From the NCBI GenBank assembly GCA_014621425.1, contig JAANBB010000009.1:248001-312000 (forward strand): 64,000 nucleotides of DNA, in the 5' to 3' direction. Under the pieces are notes generated by a model. It was given only the letters and a program-made list of their open reading frames with translations. It had not been told where the DNA came from and made no database searches. Source of the stretch: Cylindrodendrum hubeiense (lineage: Eukaryota; Ascomycota; Sordariomycetes; Hypocreales; Nectriaceae). Made by a program: the position numbers and the translations under genes. Positions 11,422 to 22,751 of the stretch are shown one piece after another (position 1 is the first letter of the stretch; the number at the start of each line of letters is the position of its first letter).

Positions 11422-12189
11422 TCACTTCCAGAGCCATCCCTTACCGTTTGGAGCGTACCCCTTGGCCTCCATGCTCGCCACGCACGGCTTCACCGACTCC
11501 CAAAATGCCTGGAGCAGGTCTCCACGCAGCCACGACTCCCATACCTCTCGGCTCTTGTACCGCGCAAAGATCCTCGCCCCCGTGTCGTTATCTAGCGACT
11601 TGAGCCCCAGGAATGTCAAAACCTCACCCTTGCCGCCCCGCTGCCGCTCCTCGACCATCGAGCACAGCAGCCGCAGCGCACCCAGAAGCTCCCCGCGCGC
11701 CGCCCCGTCGACGCACCGAATCTGGATGTCGTGCATCAGCCCGCACTCGGTCTTTTGCCCGCTGAGATCCAGGAAGCCGCCGACGGCGGCGAAGTGCGTG
11801 AGGTCGAGGCCCGTCGTCATGGTCGGGCCGGCGTTGGGGAGGAATGTGGTCGTCATGACCTCGGATTTGAGGTGGACGTCGTATAGGTCCTCGCGCGTGC
11901 GGTAGCCCTCGAAGGCGAGCATATTGTCGGTACGGGACGGGTTGGAGGCGTGCTCGAGAGGGATGCCGAAGTAGTACGTCAGGGTGTTGGGCTCGTTGTC
12001 GAAGACGTACTCGGCGAGCTTGTCATACGCGGCTTGCCACTATGAAAGGGGGTCAGTTAAAAGACGACGATGCAGATACAATCTGCGCTGTATGCCTAGC
12101 GAGTATCATACATCGTCATATCTATCGGGAATAATATTGCAGTTTCCGAAGAGGAAGAACCGGTCGGTCAATGGAATTGTGGTGGCCAT
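11422..12189 (-). CDS. ABM-domain (antibiotic biosynthesis monooxygenase-like) protein
   Basis: Exons 12189-12112 (26 codons) and 12039-11422 are separated by a 72-bp intron and give 231 residues. The central region, YYFGIPLEH ... MLAFEGYRTREDLYDVHLKS, followed by EVMTTTFLPNA, resembles the dimeric alpha/beta ABM fold: a beta strand, then E-x-Y-x-x-x-x-D/A and a conserved His. Such proteins include cofactor-free quinol monooxygenases and heme-degrading or detoxifying enzymes; the substrate cannot be told here. The C-terminal half (a second ABM-like repeat about residues 110-220, containing VLTFLGLKSLD and WESWLRGD) suggests two tandem domains. It converges with the small membrane-protein gene. 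Confidence 0.75.
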
Positions 12190-12950
12190 CCTCTCTAAGT
12201 GTCAACTCTGCTCTGAAGAATAATCTTTGTGAGAAACTAATGAATTGTATGAAAGAAGAAGTGTATGGTGAAGTGTGAAGCTTCTTCTCAATGTGTGCAC
12301 TGTCCTTAAGTCAATGTCCCTTTTTTATCTCGGACATATCCAAGAGCCCACCCCTCTTGGTACCGTCAGGCATTCCTTCAACCGCAATGTCACCCACTCC
12401 CATCCCGGCCAAACCTTTGGGTTCCATCAGGCACTCTGTATCCAGCATTGACACTTTGCAGCTCACACCCCGGAGTAGACATCCTCGTCCAGTCGTCTCA
12501 GGCTGACGGTTACCCCACACACGGCCTCCTGTGATCAGATTCAGGGCATCCCTGTGGAGCTAAATTCCGTCCTGTGATGAGGAAGAGGAACCCGGGACCC
12601 CGCGTCTCCTGTTTACCAATCAACGCCGAGAGGGGATCCAGTCCGGGACGATGGTCCGGAAACAACATGGGCAATATGCTCGCCAAATGGCTTCCATGTT
12701 GGTGGCTGCCGTTGGCTGGCATGTCGTCAAGTACGAGATGTTGGCGGGGTTTGAAGCATCCGGGTTCCGTTTTCCGCGGATCGCGGTCACAGGAATCAGC
12801 CTCAATTTTTAGTGAGGACGAGACGAGGGTAAAAACTTTGTCTGGGCAAGGTAGTTGGGAGATGCGTCCTGCTAGTGTGCCCGGTTGAGCGGACTTGCTT
12901 CAACATCTCTGGATGACGTATACAGAAAAGAATATCCATGTATTGATCAA
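12190..12950. other. Intergenic, left flank of the AT-rich block
   Basis: No gene seen. Composition shifts from GC-rich to AT-rich toward 12.9 kb, where the first MITE copy begins. Confidence 0.55.
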
Positions 12951-13223
12951 GGGTGTTGTTATTCACACACATCTGTGTGCAGCTGTTTCAAAAGATAATT
13001 ACCAGCAGTGCACCGAACATGACATTTGAGCAAGGGGAATCCAGGGAGGCTAATTAGTAGCCTTTATTTACCCTAATGCTATATTTAATTTTAGTTGTTT
13101 ATTCTCTAATATCTTATTTACTCCCTAATATTGACAATTTAGCTTAGGATGTGCATGTAAATTTACATGATATAGCTAAGATTTAGGTGCTGTAATTATA
13201 CCTCTGTGCAAATAGCAATACTG
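12951..13223 (+). mobile_element. hAT-like MITE, copy 1
   Basis: A 273-bp AT-rich non-coding element flanked on both sides by TTGATCAA (12943-12950 and 13224-13231), an 8-bp target-site duplication as made by hAT transposons. Its ends are imperfect inverted repeats: GGGTGTTGTTATT at the left, and CAGTATTGCTATTTGCACA when the right end is read inward. The body aligns along its whole length with the reverse complement of 34466-34764. Many differences between copies are C/T or A/G transitions, consistent with age or RIP. Confidence 0.75.
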
Positions 13224-13445
13224 TTGATCAATTAATAGCTACGTGTAAGAGAGAAGCTTTGAAAACAAGGTATCATGATTCAGCTCAACAGTTGATTTGA
13301 GCTATATTATTAAATAAAGACAGTCTGGGTATTAGGACCTGGCTCTCGCCGTCTCCACGATCCTCAGTCCTTTGTACACCTGCGACTAGGGCTTCTTTTC
13401 GGCTTGCGCCTCCAATCTTCCCTCCACTTATCATATTAACGTGAT

Positions 13446-15572
13446 CTAGTGGTATTTGTTCATATCCGCATGCTTGTCATTCTCCAGGAAAATCTCAATC
13501 TTGTCATTCATCTTGTGCTCAATGTCCTGACAGCAGAGGCATGCTAGTTTGAAGTTAGTACCTGAAAATGTCAAAGATCATTGATAAACCTACCGATGAT
13601 TCCAATTACGCCAAAAGATAGAGAAGACAGGCAAGTGGTTCTCAAGCCGACGACGTAGCTCTGCTGGAAAGCTGCGCCTGCAGCTACCATGATGTCTGCG
13701 GTGATGCCAGGAACTGCTTGAAGCGCGGCTGAGCCCAATGGCAAAGCGGCAAGCAGCTGCTCAACAGAGTCCTCGGAAAGACCTGCCTTTATGGCTGCAG
13801 CGGGAACCAGTTTCAGCATCGAAGAAGACTGGACGTTGGTCAAGATAGTTGTATATACCGAGATGGCAATAGCGCCGCCTGCAAAACGGGAGACACCCCT
13901 GTCTGAAGTTAGCATATGGATAGTACAGAAGGAAGAGATAATACGTACGCAAGACCGCCTGAAATTCCAAGTTCCACTTGGTCAGTGCCAAATTGAATGA
14001 ACGCAATGCTCAGGTATTGAGCCCAACCAAAGCCAATCTCGGCAATGAAGATGAAGGCAATGACCATACCAAAACGATCAGGAGTTCCCAGGGCAAGCAA
14101 GGCGCCGAAAACAACCATGATAGTAACAGATCCAGTCAAAGTCCATCGCCAGTGCCCTATCTTCGTACCAAATAGCGTTAGAAGCACGGCGCCAAAGGTG
14201 AGGCCGAGGTTCTGTGGAAGCGTCAACGCGATGGCATACTTGAAGTCGGTGGTCTCATTTGTGAAGAACACGGCAATCATTGTAGGATACACCACATTTA
14301 AGCAGTAATAAAACATGGTAACGACGAAGCCAGCAACGAAGGGTGCAGTGAGTTCTCGACCGTTGTCGCGAGTGAAGATACGGGTTGGGGTCAATGGTTG
14401 CTTCAATGGGGCGAATGTTTCCCACAGTGCAAAGCAAGTCATCAAGGCGAAGCCGGGTACCAGCGTACCGATGACTCGTGGATCAGATGACTTAATAGTG
14501 GTGGTGTAAACAATTCCGGTGAGGATAAGAGTGGTTGCAATGATGAAGAGCAATGCACCGACGTAGTCAAGCTCGCGCAACGCCTGCTTGGTGGGGAGAC
14601 CGCGGGGGTGTCGAGGTGGGTAGTAGTACATGTACAGACCGGCAAATGAAAAGACGACGACAATTGCAGGTCCATAGAACAGCCATCGCCACTTTTCAAG
14701 TCAGAATTTGGTCTTTGCAGGAGAAGGGCGGGTACTCACGTTTTCCCCATGCTGAATGGCGAAGCGACCGGCAACGGGACCAACAATGACAGAGAAGTAG
14801 ACACCGATATCTAGAACGCATTAGAAGTCGCTCATTTTAGGATAGATAAATCATTCATACCAGCGAAGACAATTGCAGAGTGTCTCCATTTATTCGGAAG
14901 AAGCTCTGGAAGAGCAAACGCAGCCAGTTGAGCATTACCAGCGCCCTGATTTTAAGTCAGTGAAGTCCCAAAACAGATTGTCAAACATGAATCTTACAAA
15001 TCCGATAAGGGCGCAAGCGACTATGATTGCAGTGTTGTTTTTCGCAGTCCCGCCGACAATGAATCCGATGAATAGCAGGACGTTACCAAAAATGATGAAC
15101 CAGCGGCGACCGAACAGGTCAGAGTTGGCACCACAGATCCTTGAAAAATTATTAGTGAGAACAAGCCGGATTTTCAGTGTCAAAAACTTACATAAATCCC
15201 ATAGTAACAGTCATTGTGTATATTGGGACATACCACGCAGCCTTGGTAGCATCCCCAAGCTGTGCTGCGACACCGGCCTGGCACGAGCTCAGAGAAGGGA
15301 CGATCCAGAACGAGACTCCATAAGAAAGGGCAAGGATCTAGAGATGAATTGTTAGATTTTATTTGAGCCCACTGGTAACAGGGCTCTCTTACTGATGCCA
15401 CAATCCATGTCTTGAAGGTAACATCATACTGCGTGTCGTCTTGAGGAATCCATGCTGCCGTCTTCTCGTTGTGCTCCGTGTGGCTGGCCGTCTCGTGAGC
15501 CTTTTCGATATCATCAGTGGATCCTTTGTCAAGTTGCTGCCCATCGACAGGGTCTTTTGTATCAGCAGTCAT
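13446..15572 (-). CDS. TRI12-family MFS efflux transporter (14-TMS type)
   Basis: Eight exons (15572-15393, 15337-15192, 15139-14998, 14945-14861, 14810-14740, 14691-13949, 13898-13594, 13543-13446) with introns of 48-55 bp join in phase into 589 residues, the usual length of the fungal TRI12-like group. An acidic cytosolic N terminus (residues 1-55) precedes about 14 membrane helices. SDLFGRRWF is the loop 2-3 MFS signature and FAIQHGENWRWLFYGP is typical of TRI12/siderophore-type carriers. The last intron uses the branch site ACTAAC and a TAG acceptor at 13544; the next AG downstream would shift the frame into a stop. Members export secondary metabolites or import siderophores by proton exchange, and the cargo here is unknown. 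No trichothecene genes are nearby, so the family name says nothing about product. An SDR is transcribed away from it. Confidence 0.85.
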
Positions 15573-16637
15573 GGTGAGAACTCCTGATTATGGTTGGTAA
15601 TTGTCAAGTTGTTTTACTCAGGGACGTCAAAGAATTGGCCTCTCCACACCGTAAAGAACACCAAACAGGGATTGTGACGCTGTTGCTCTGTCTATTTAAG
15701 AAAAGACCCTTGTCACAACTTTCCCCGGCACCGGATCTTTCGAGCTTTGGCCAGCTACCAAACTGATGCGGTCAGTCGGGCTCTACAAGTTCATGATTTT
15801 CGTCCTACCCCGGATTCCGGAAAACTATCTCCACACGATCCCGTTGGCCGGGGTAGCTTACCCCGGACCCCCACCCACACCACGACTTTTGCTACCGCCT
15901 CCTCGACTCAATTATGGAGTCAAGGAAGTAGGGGTGCTGATTCAGTGGAGAATAAGATCTGGGCTAAAGAACGGGAAGGGATGAAATTGGGTTTAGGTGG
16001 CACGTTACTCAACCTCTTCTGGGCCAGTAAACCATTTGGTGTGTGCATCGATGACGATCAGTGTCCACCTTATCAGCCCAGCCTAGTGCGGTAGTGGCAG
16101 ATTACTCTCAGACATACTGATCTCCTCCTGGAAAAGGGTGCCCGGGCACAATCGCATTGGCCTCCTGTCCGAGGCCTATCACCAATCGTTATGCATGATC
16201 AAGTCCATCAGGCTGGGACCGTGTGACACATTCTTGAGCCGTCACGATGCAAGACTAGCGGGATCCTTGCAAAACATGACCTTATTTGCTGGAGAAGACA
16301 CCCCCATCAGCAGATTGGAGGGTCCAGGTGACATTGAACAAACATTTCTTCAAGTATCCAATGACATCTTTCTCCCTTGGGCAAGGCCACGGAGCTAGTC
16401 ATACTCCACGCAGCCGCACACCGGTAGCTATTCCCGTTAGTGCACTAAAGATGGAGAAGGATATCCTCGATTTAATAAGCAGGGCTGAGGATGAATCGGT
16501 CTGAGGTATGACGAAGAGCAGAATCTATCAGGCCTATAATAAAGCATTTGGGTAAAAGAATAAAATCTTGCACACGGCGATTTGCTCCAATCGATATCAC
16601 TTGTGAAAATTTGCACATCTGAGTCTTATCTAACAAA
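15573..16637. promoter_or_regulatory. Divergent spacer between TRI12-like MFS and SDR
   Basis: About 1.1 kb between the two start codons. No gene is supported. Shared promoter use is possible, but no operator motif is recognised. Confidence 0.4.
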
Positions 16638-17786
16638 ATGGGTCCAGAGCGTGTCGCCATCGTTACGGGCGCATCGGTAGGGTATTCCCGCCAGATTGGG
16701 GCCCTCGGAGTGCTAATTCATCTTAGTCGGGTATGGGTGAGGCCCTGACAGAAGCCCTCGTCGAGAAAGGATGGAAGGTTGCAATGGCAGACATCCGACC
16801 CAACGCAGAACTGACATCTAAGTTGGGCGAGAGCGCGAGCTTCCACACCTGCGATGTCTCCGACTATGATAGCCAGGCTCGGTGCTTTCAAGAAGTATGG
16901 GATAAATACGGGCGGTTGGATGCGCTTTGTGCCAATGCTGGGATCGTTGATAAGAGGTAAGTGTAAATGTGTCTTATCGTAAGGAACGGCCATGGCTGAC
17001 AGTCCACAATAGCTCAATCTACATCCTGGACCATAGAGATTCCGATAAGTTAGTCAGAATGTGACTGATATGACTTCATTTATTAACCGTCGTAGGATTC
17101 CGCCAAAGCCCAATTTGCTTTGCACAGATGTCGACTACAAGGGCGTGGTGTACGGTACCCAGCTGGCTATTCATTTCATGAGGAAAAATAAGGTACCGGG
17201 TGGCAGCATTGTGGCTACCGCCAGTATTGCTGCTATCCACCCCCATGAGACTTACCCTGAGTACGATGGCGCCAAAGCAGCAGTCAGTATCACCCTAGTC
17301 CACTATGTGCATCATTCATCTCACTGTCACTAGGTCTACAACTTTGTTCGTGCCACATCCAGAGTACTGAAAATCGTAGGTCGCCTTCCACATCGCATAC
17401 CAGTGCGTCATGTTAACTATTTACAGAAAGAGAATATTCGGATAAATTGCGTCCTACCAGGGATTGTGGCTACGAAGATCATCCCCCCAGAGATGGTGGC
17501 AGCAGTGTCACCTGAATGGTAGGCCAGGATTTGAACATCAGAACCCCAGAAGCTAACTTGGCGCAGCATGACACCTGTCGATACCATCGTGTCCGCTTAC
17601 AATAGATGCCTTGAAGACGATTCGCTATCGGGTGAGGCTATTGAGTGCTCTGTAGATAAGCTGCTCCTTGTCCCTAGGCCAGAGTATCAGAATGGCCGGG
17701 TGTCTCAACGCGCAGTCACTGTTTGGGATCCGCTCTTCAAGATGTACCACCATGAGCTTTCCCAGCTCCCAGATGCTATCGCTTGA
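16638..17786 (+). CDS. Short-chain dehydrogenase/reductase (SDR)
   Basis: Seven exons (16638-16676, 16727-16956, 17013-17048, 17096-17282, 17334-17375, 17427-17518, 17567-17786) splice in phase to 281 residues. Splicing restores the nucleotide-binding motif across intron 1 (VTGAS|SGMGEAL, i.e. TGxxxGxG). CANAG near residue 86 is the NAG motif, TASIAAIHP carries the catalytic Ser, and YDGAK is the YxxxK pair. DIRP after the second beta strand, with Asp at its end, favours NAD(H) over NADP(H). Closest type: classical SDRs of the 15-hydroxyprostaglandin dehydrogenase or levodione reductase kind. The substrate is unknown. Six introns in 850 coding bases is dense for this window. Confidence 0.85.
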
Positions 17787-18119
17787 GATTACTGCAGTGA
17801 GACGCTTTGGGTCTGTTAGGCGATGGCCAATTAATGTCATTTCTTCTATCGTTCTAAAAAAGAAACCTACAATTAAGCCTACTCCAGACAGTTTGCTACT
17901 GTGGCAAGCTTGTCAATATTAAACAGGCACATCTAAAAGAAACCAATTCCGATAACTCCATGCCCTCTAAATTCTATTGTATACGCTCAATTAAAACGCC
18001 TCTCCGCAGCTAGAAAAGAAATACTCGTTGTAATCATCATTTTAGTCCAATCTTGCCACTAGCTGATCCACCGAAGGCTAGAGAGAGAAGCTCAGCTCGT
18101 GTCGCCACAGCTACAAGGC
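17787..18119. other. Convergent 3' spacer
   Basis: 333 bp between the 3' ends of the SDR and OPT genes. AT-rich; nothing recognised. Confidence 0.5.
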
Positions 18120-20639
18120 CTAAACCTTCCAATCAAAGCTTATGTCGAAATATCCGCGTTCGGGTATAGCCAGGTTTGAGCACCTGACGGTGTTGTTGTT
18201 TGCATCAAAGAAGCCTCCCTGGTCAACTCCTTGCCCAGCGATTTGGTTTCCCCACCAATCCAACCGAATATCAGACCGTTGCAGGGCAAAGAACATGATG
18301 AGTCCTGAGATTCCAATTGCAGCCATAAAGGAACTTGTCAGGACATAGGCATACATCTCCCACCAAGCCTTGTATCGCCTTTTGATGAAGTAGTTGAAGA
18401 AAAGGGCCAGAACAACCGTGCCTTGCATATATGTCCAGTTATATGGAGCCCACCCAAGTGGCCCAGCCACGAAGATGGGGATATTGACGTTACGCCATAA
18501 TGACATGGGCCACCTTTTGGCAGCATAGTAAACGGCAATTGGGAGAATAACACCAAGCGGAATGGCGTAGCAAACAGGGCGGTATGGGCCATCAGTACCA
18601 AACAGGCGGCGAGGTCCGATTACACCCCATAGCATTGACGACATGAAGTATGAATGAGTGTGAGGGCATGAGAAGCGGTCTTCTTGTTTTGCTTCACAAA
18701 GGTCTGGGATGTTGCGCAAGACCCAGTGGTTCACTCCCAAAGCCACGAACCCGGCTAGAACGGTTGCGTAAACCTGAGCTTTGAAAGCGCTGCGAGGAGG
18801 AATTTTCGCGTAGTGCGCCATCTTCAGATCAGACACGAAGTTGAGTGACTGGGATGTTGACATGTAGCTGAACATCTTGAATAGCATGTTAGGGATAGCT
18901 TGACCTTCCATGAAATAGCCTCCAATCACCATTGCAAGGATGCCTGTGGAGACTTCCATGTTGGTAATCGCTGCCAGCATGCCAATGGGGATCTGTAGTA
19001 CTATCGTGAAGACCAGTGCTACCACGATTGCCCAAATGGGCATGCCGGTGGGCCAAAGAGAAACGGAGATGCAGGCCATGGTGAAAGAAATAGCGAGGAT
19101 AATGAGGTACCACCAATGAGGGCATTCCGGATAAGCAGACATGAGACGGTTATGAACATCATTGAACTGTTCCGATCGCTTCTTTCTATTCCAGATAGAT
19201 TTGATACCATTCACGATGTCCTTGCGGTGCCAGAGATACATGTGGGTGGGGATTGCAACGTATAGGGTAAAGAAAGCAGCATAATTCGTGATCTGTGCGG
19301 TCGTAACCAAAGGCACACTGTATTCGTAGTACGCCGTTTCGTTGATGTTGAGATCATCATTGAGAATTCGCTGGACGTCATAAACCCCCCCGGTGTTGTC
19401 GTAGAGTCTGTTGCCGTTGATAGGGAAGTACCCAGCATCCCAAACGTTGTTGAAGTACAAGAGTGGGATTACAATAAAACCCATAAAAGCCATGCCGGAA
19501 GCAAAATTCATCAATGTGAATAATGGAGTAACAATCGGGTCGCTGAGGTATGTCGCAATGTTCCAATCGAGGGTCGGGAGTGGGTTGATACCGAGACCAC
19601 AAGTTGCTCCGGCGATCAGGGCGATGGTAACATTTCCAGGCGAGATCCAAGTGATCCAATTGAACAAAGCGAGGCCTTGAAAAAGGAAGTTGGGAACCCA
19701 GTACCACACAAACATGGCCGTAAATGAAATGAGGAAGAACTTGTACCGTGACATAGCCCAGCCGTTTGCTGTCGCTCTCTCTTCCTTCCCATCGTCCTTG
19801 TACAGAGCTTTGGTGAGCGCGATGTTGGCTAGAGGCTTCTGCCAGATCATGGCGGCAGGGTAAACGAGAAAACGACGGGCCATGCCTGCACATCCATAGC
19901 CCATGAGTTGCGTGGCCAAAAGGGTCATGATTTGCCAGGGAATGCTATTGGAGAGCACCACTTCACCATAGAACCGGTCAAGCTTGAGGACTTGGATGAT
20001 GCTGACGATGTAGGCTCCAGTTGAATGACCGCCAAAGGCAACATTGGCCATCATGGCAATAAGGATGTGTTCTTTTTGGTTGAACCGGCCAGGATTTAAA
20101 GTAAAACTCCAGGGTCCGATGTAAAATACTCTCTCTGGGAGGACTCTTGCCATGAAGAGGCCAATAGGCATGGAGAGCAACTGCACCACGTAAGTCGAGA
20201 TGGCGATAGCGGGCATTCGTAGGGAGAAGAACTGCTGAATGGCCGTCCCTGCGATGGTGAAGATGGTGCCCATTAAAAACACTCTGAAAGTGCCCACCGG
20301 AAGTGTCGGGTCATCAGTTGGGTCGACGACGGCGCGGACTTCTGGGTAGGCGGAGTCGTTGATCGCCAGGTCTTTCTGAGCCTGGAAGTCATCGACGAGT
20401 TTTCTGGCGAGTTCTGGATCTCCATTTCCTGTTTCCCTAGACTCTAGATATTCTCGAGCGCGATTGATTATATCTGTTGGAAAATTTTGATCGTGAAAGT
20501 GGTCCTGAATAAGGCTTTGTAGAGCCTCTACGAGACTGGCGTCGGAGCCGGCTTTGACGGAATCTTCTGTTTCAGATTCCCGTTTCTGGCCGACATTTTC
20601 GTCTCCAACGAGAGGCAGTTTCTCTTTGGTTAGACTCAT
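18120..20639 (-). CDS. OPT-family oligopeptide transporter
   Basis: Intronless 839-residue frame. It is a proton-coupled plasma-membrane carrier of the OPT (peptide transport) branch, importing tetra- and pentapeptides or related small thiols. Evidence: an acidic N-terminal cytosolic tail of about 100 residues; then about 14-16 membrane helices; the family motif NPGRFNQKEH near residue 180 (consensus NPGPFNxKEH) followed by MMANVAFGG; and HYAKIPPR near residue 611 (the KIPPR motif). Length is normal for the family. It sits tail-to-tail with the SDR. Whether the import is nutritional or linked to neighbouring genes is not evident. Confidence 0.93.
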   Translation of the reverse strand: MSLTKEKLPLVGDENVGQKRESETEDSVKAGSDASLVEALQSLIQDHFHDQNFPTDIINRAREYLESRETGNGDPELARKLVDDFQAQKDLAINDSAYPEVRAVVDPTDDPTLPVGTFRVFLMGTIFTIAGTAIQQFFSLRMPAIAISTYVVQLLSMPIGLFMARVLPERVFYIGPWSFTLNPGRFNQKEHILIAMMANVAFGGHSTGAYIVSIIQVLKLDRFYGEVVLSNSIPWQIMTLLATQLMGYGCAGMARRFLVYPAAMIWQKPLANIALTKALYKDDGKEERATANGWAMSRYKFFLISFTAMFVWYWVPNFLFQGLALFNWITWISPGNVTIALIAGATCGLGINPLPTLDWNIATYLSDPIVTPLFTLMNFASGMAFMGFIVIPLLYFNNVWDAGYFPINGNRLYDNTGGVYDVQRILNDDLNINETAYYEYSVPLVTTAQITNYAAFFTLYVAIPTHMYLWHRKDIVNGIKSIWNRKKRSEQFNDVHNRLMSAYPECPHWWYLIILAISFTMACISVSLWPTGMPIWAIVVALVFTIVLQIPIGMLAAITNMEVSTGILAMVIGGYFMEGQAIPNMLFKMFSYMSTSQSLNFVSDLKMAHYAKIPPRSAFKAQVYATVLAGFVALGVNHWVLRNIPDLCEAKQEDRFSCPHTHSYFMSSMLWGVIGPRRLFGTDGPYRPVCYAIPLGVILPIAVYYAAKRWPMSLWRNVNIPIFVAGPLGWAPYNWTYMQGTVVLALFFNYFIKRRYKAWWEMYAYVLTSSFMAAIGISGLIMFFALQRSDIRLDWWGNQIAGQGVDQGGFFDANNNTVRCSNLAIPERGYFDISFDWKV

Positions 20640-21791
20640 GTTTCATCTAGTGAGAAGGGGTGACCGAGATGTGTGCAGGAAATGGGCGAGAGTCACAGTT
20701 CGCCAGGACGAGTAGCAAGAATAATGTTGGTCCAGGGTTAAGAGCATAAGCAGATATTTTTCTTCGTGTAATCTTTTTAACCTGGGTCGAGACCCGCGAG
20801 GGTATTTCTCTCTGAAAGTTCACGAGCCGAAGAGGTGGATGACATCGTGGGTGGCGACACGTTTCTCCATCTTGAAAGTTAGGGTTCATCTAAGCCATGG
20901 TACAATAACCCACGGTGAGGCATCATGCGGTGCGATTAAAATGGCCTGTATTTGGCTAACATTTGGACTGCGCTATCGTCAACGCTGCCAACGCTAATCT
21001 GTAGGGCCACTACAGTATCGCAATCAGTAGTGACACGGCGGTATTAGACATTACTACCGGCCACGAGAAGATACCATCATCACAACCTCTGTCTCTAAAC
21101 TTAAAACATAATGTCCAGAGATTCTATCCTAATTTTGAACAGACCACAAGGTTATAAAGGTTTGCCGCCACCTTATCGGAACACGAGAAGGGACAAGTAG
21201 TACCTCGGCGACCGATTGCATGCTAGCTGTCGGGCATAAACATCATCATAAACCTTCTTGCATAACATTGACTCCAAATCCTATATCGTAAAGCAGCTCT
21301 CGCAATACTTCGCTATGGATGTCAGTTCACGAGTTCTTCTATAGTCAGTTAGCGTATAAACAACCACATGTGAGTCAACCAACTATCTGTTTCCCCGATA
21401 AGTTGACATCCTGAATCGTCACGTCCATGCCAATTCCTCCGGAGAAGTGCCACCATACAGCATCTTCATCTAGGCCCACCTGATGACCACTTCATGGCAT
21501 CCTAGCAGGTTCGTGAGTCCCAGTATTGCGAGAGGCTAATGGGGCGATAGGGATACGTTTTGCAGCTATAATTGTTCAGAGAGCTTGGAAGATACTCCCG
21601 ATATCCTGGGTTAGAACTAATAAATATGTGACGCATAACCGACCGATTTGTCACTGTAGCGAATTCAGCTTACAATCAGCCGCGCCGTTGCATCTGGCAT
21701 AGGGGTGTACATCATGACAATTTATTACTGATAGTATAATATCCCACCCAGCACCATTTTTAAGTCATCGTATCAATGGCCGTTGCTGTTG
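20640..21791. other. Intergenic, 1.15 kb
   Basis: Upstream region of the OPT gene and 3' flank of the NmrA-like gene. No credible coding frame, RNA gene or repeat was found. Confidence 0.5.
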
Positions 21792-22751
21792 TTAGTTCCA
21801 GTCTTTCATTTTTGCAAACGCCTCGGCGGTAGTCACTAACCCCGTAATACCCAAATCATCCTTGGTCAAGATCTCGTCCTCTCCTGTCCAGCTTTTTTCT
21901 TTCGCTTCCGCCCAGAATACCAGCATCTTCTCCATCTCCTCTGCCAAGCCCGGCCACAGACCATAATACGCCTCTTTGTCAATTTGTATATACTCGGCTT
22001 GCTTACCCTGGGCTTTGGCCCAGGTTCTTAGTAATTCTCCAGCATTCATGCTCTCCACATCCGCCAAGACGAACTTGCCTCGAGTCTTTTCGGGTTGTGA
22101 AATAATAGATTTCACAAATATTCCAACGTTTACCTCCGTATCCCCACTTGAGTTGATCGGGACAGAGGGAGGACTGGCCTGGAGCTGAATGTATTTACCA
22201 GAACCAGACGTCGGAATGGGGAAGGGTGTCCACATTGGAAAACGGAAGTTCGCCGCGTAGAACGCAATCCATAAGAACGTTGTCTTCTTGAAAAGGGGTG
22301 CATTGGATTTGATGTAGTCGTCAATCTCGTTTTTGGACTCGAAGTGTGGAATCAAGTGTTTGCCATTGCTGATCCTTTTAGCGTTGGGGAGGGTTGACCA
22401 GATGAAGTGTTCAAGTGAAGTCGTTGCTGTGGCTGCATTGGCTAAGTTGATGCCCTGTTGGACTTCAATCTTGATAGCCTCCTCATGGCCGGATTTCGAA
22501 AAAGGCTCAAAGAAATCTGTCAAGGCATAAATGACATGAGATCCTTCAAAGGCCTTCTCCAGCGAATTATAGTCGTTAACATCAGCCTGTACGACTTGAG
22601 CACCTGATTTAGCTAGAGCTTTACCCCCATCGCTTTGAGGGTTCCGAGTAATTGCCCTAACGTGGTAGCTACCATCTTTGACCAGAGCCCTGACGACTGA
22701 CCCGCCCTGGGTGCCTGTAGCCCCAACAACGGAAACAGTCTTCTTGCTCAT
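21792..22751 (-). CDS. NmrA-like NAD(P)-binding protein
   Basis: Intronless. From ATG at 22751 it encodes 319 residues starting MSKKTVSVVGATGTQGGSVV. An upstream ATG at 22805 would add 18 residues that look like translated leader. GATGTQGGSV is the Rossmann motif of the NmrA group of atypical SDRs, which lack the catalytic YxxxK. ITRNP after the second strand holds the Arg expected for NADP binding. The rest (HVIYALTDFFEP, STLPNAKRISNGKH, HFESKNEIDDYI) matches the HSCARG/NmrA-like pattern. NmrA itself represses nitrogen-catabolite genes by binding AreA. Most paralogues, probably including this one, are redox sensors or small-molecule reductases. No partner gene in the window points to a specific role. 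Confidence 0.85.
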   Translation of the reverse strand: MSKKTVSVVGATGTQGGSVVRALVKDGSYHVRAITRNPQSDGGKALAKSGAQVVQADVNDYNSLEKAFEGSHVIYALTDFFEPFSKSGHEEAIKIEVQQGINLANAATATTSLEHFIWSTLPNAKRISNGKHLIPHFESKNEIDDYIKSNAPLFKKTTFLWIAFYAANFRFPMWTPFPIPTSGSGKYIQLQASPPSVPINSSGDTEVNVGIFVKSIISQPEKTRGKFVLADVESMNAGELLRTWAKAQGKQAEYIQIDKEAYYGLWPGLAEEMEKMLVFWAEAKEKSWTGEDEILTKDDLGITGLVTTAEAFAKMKDWN

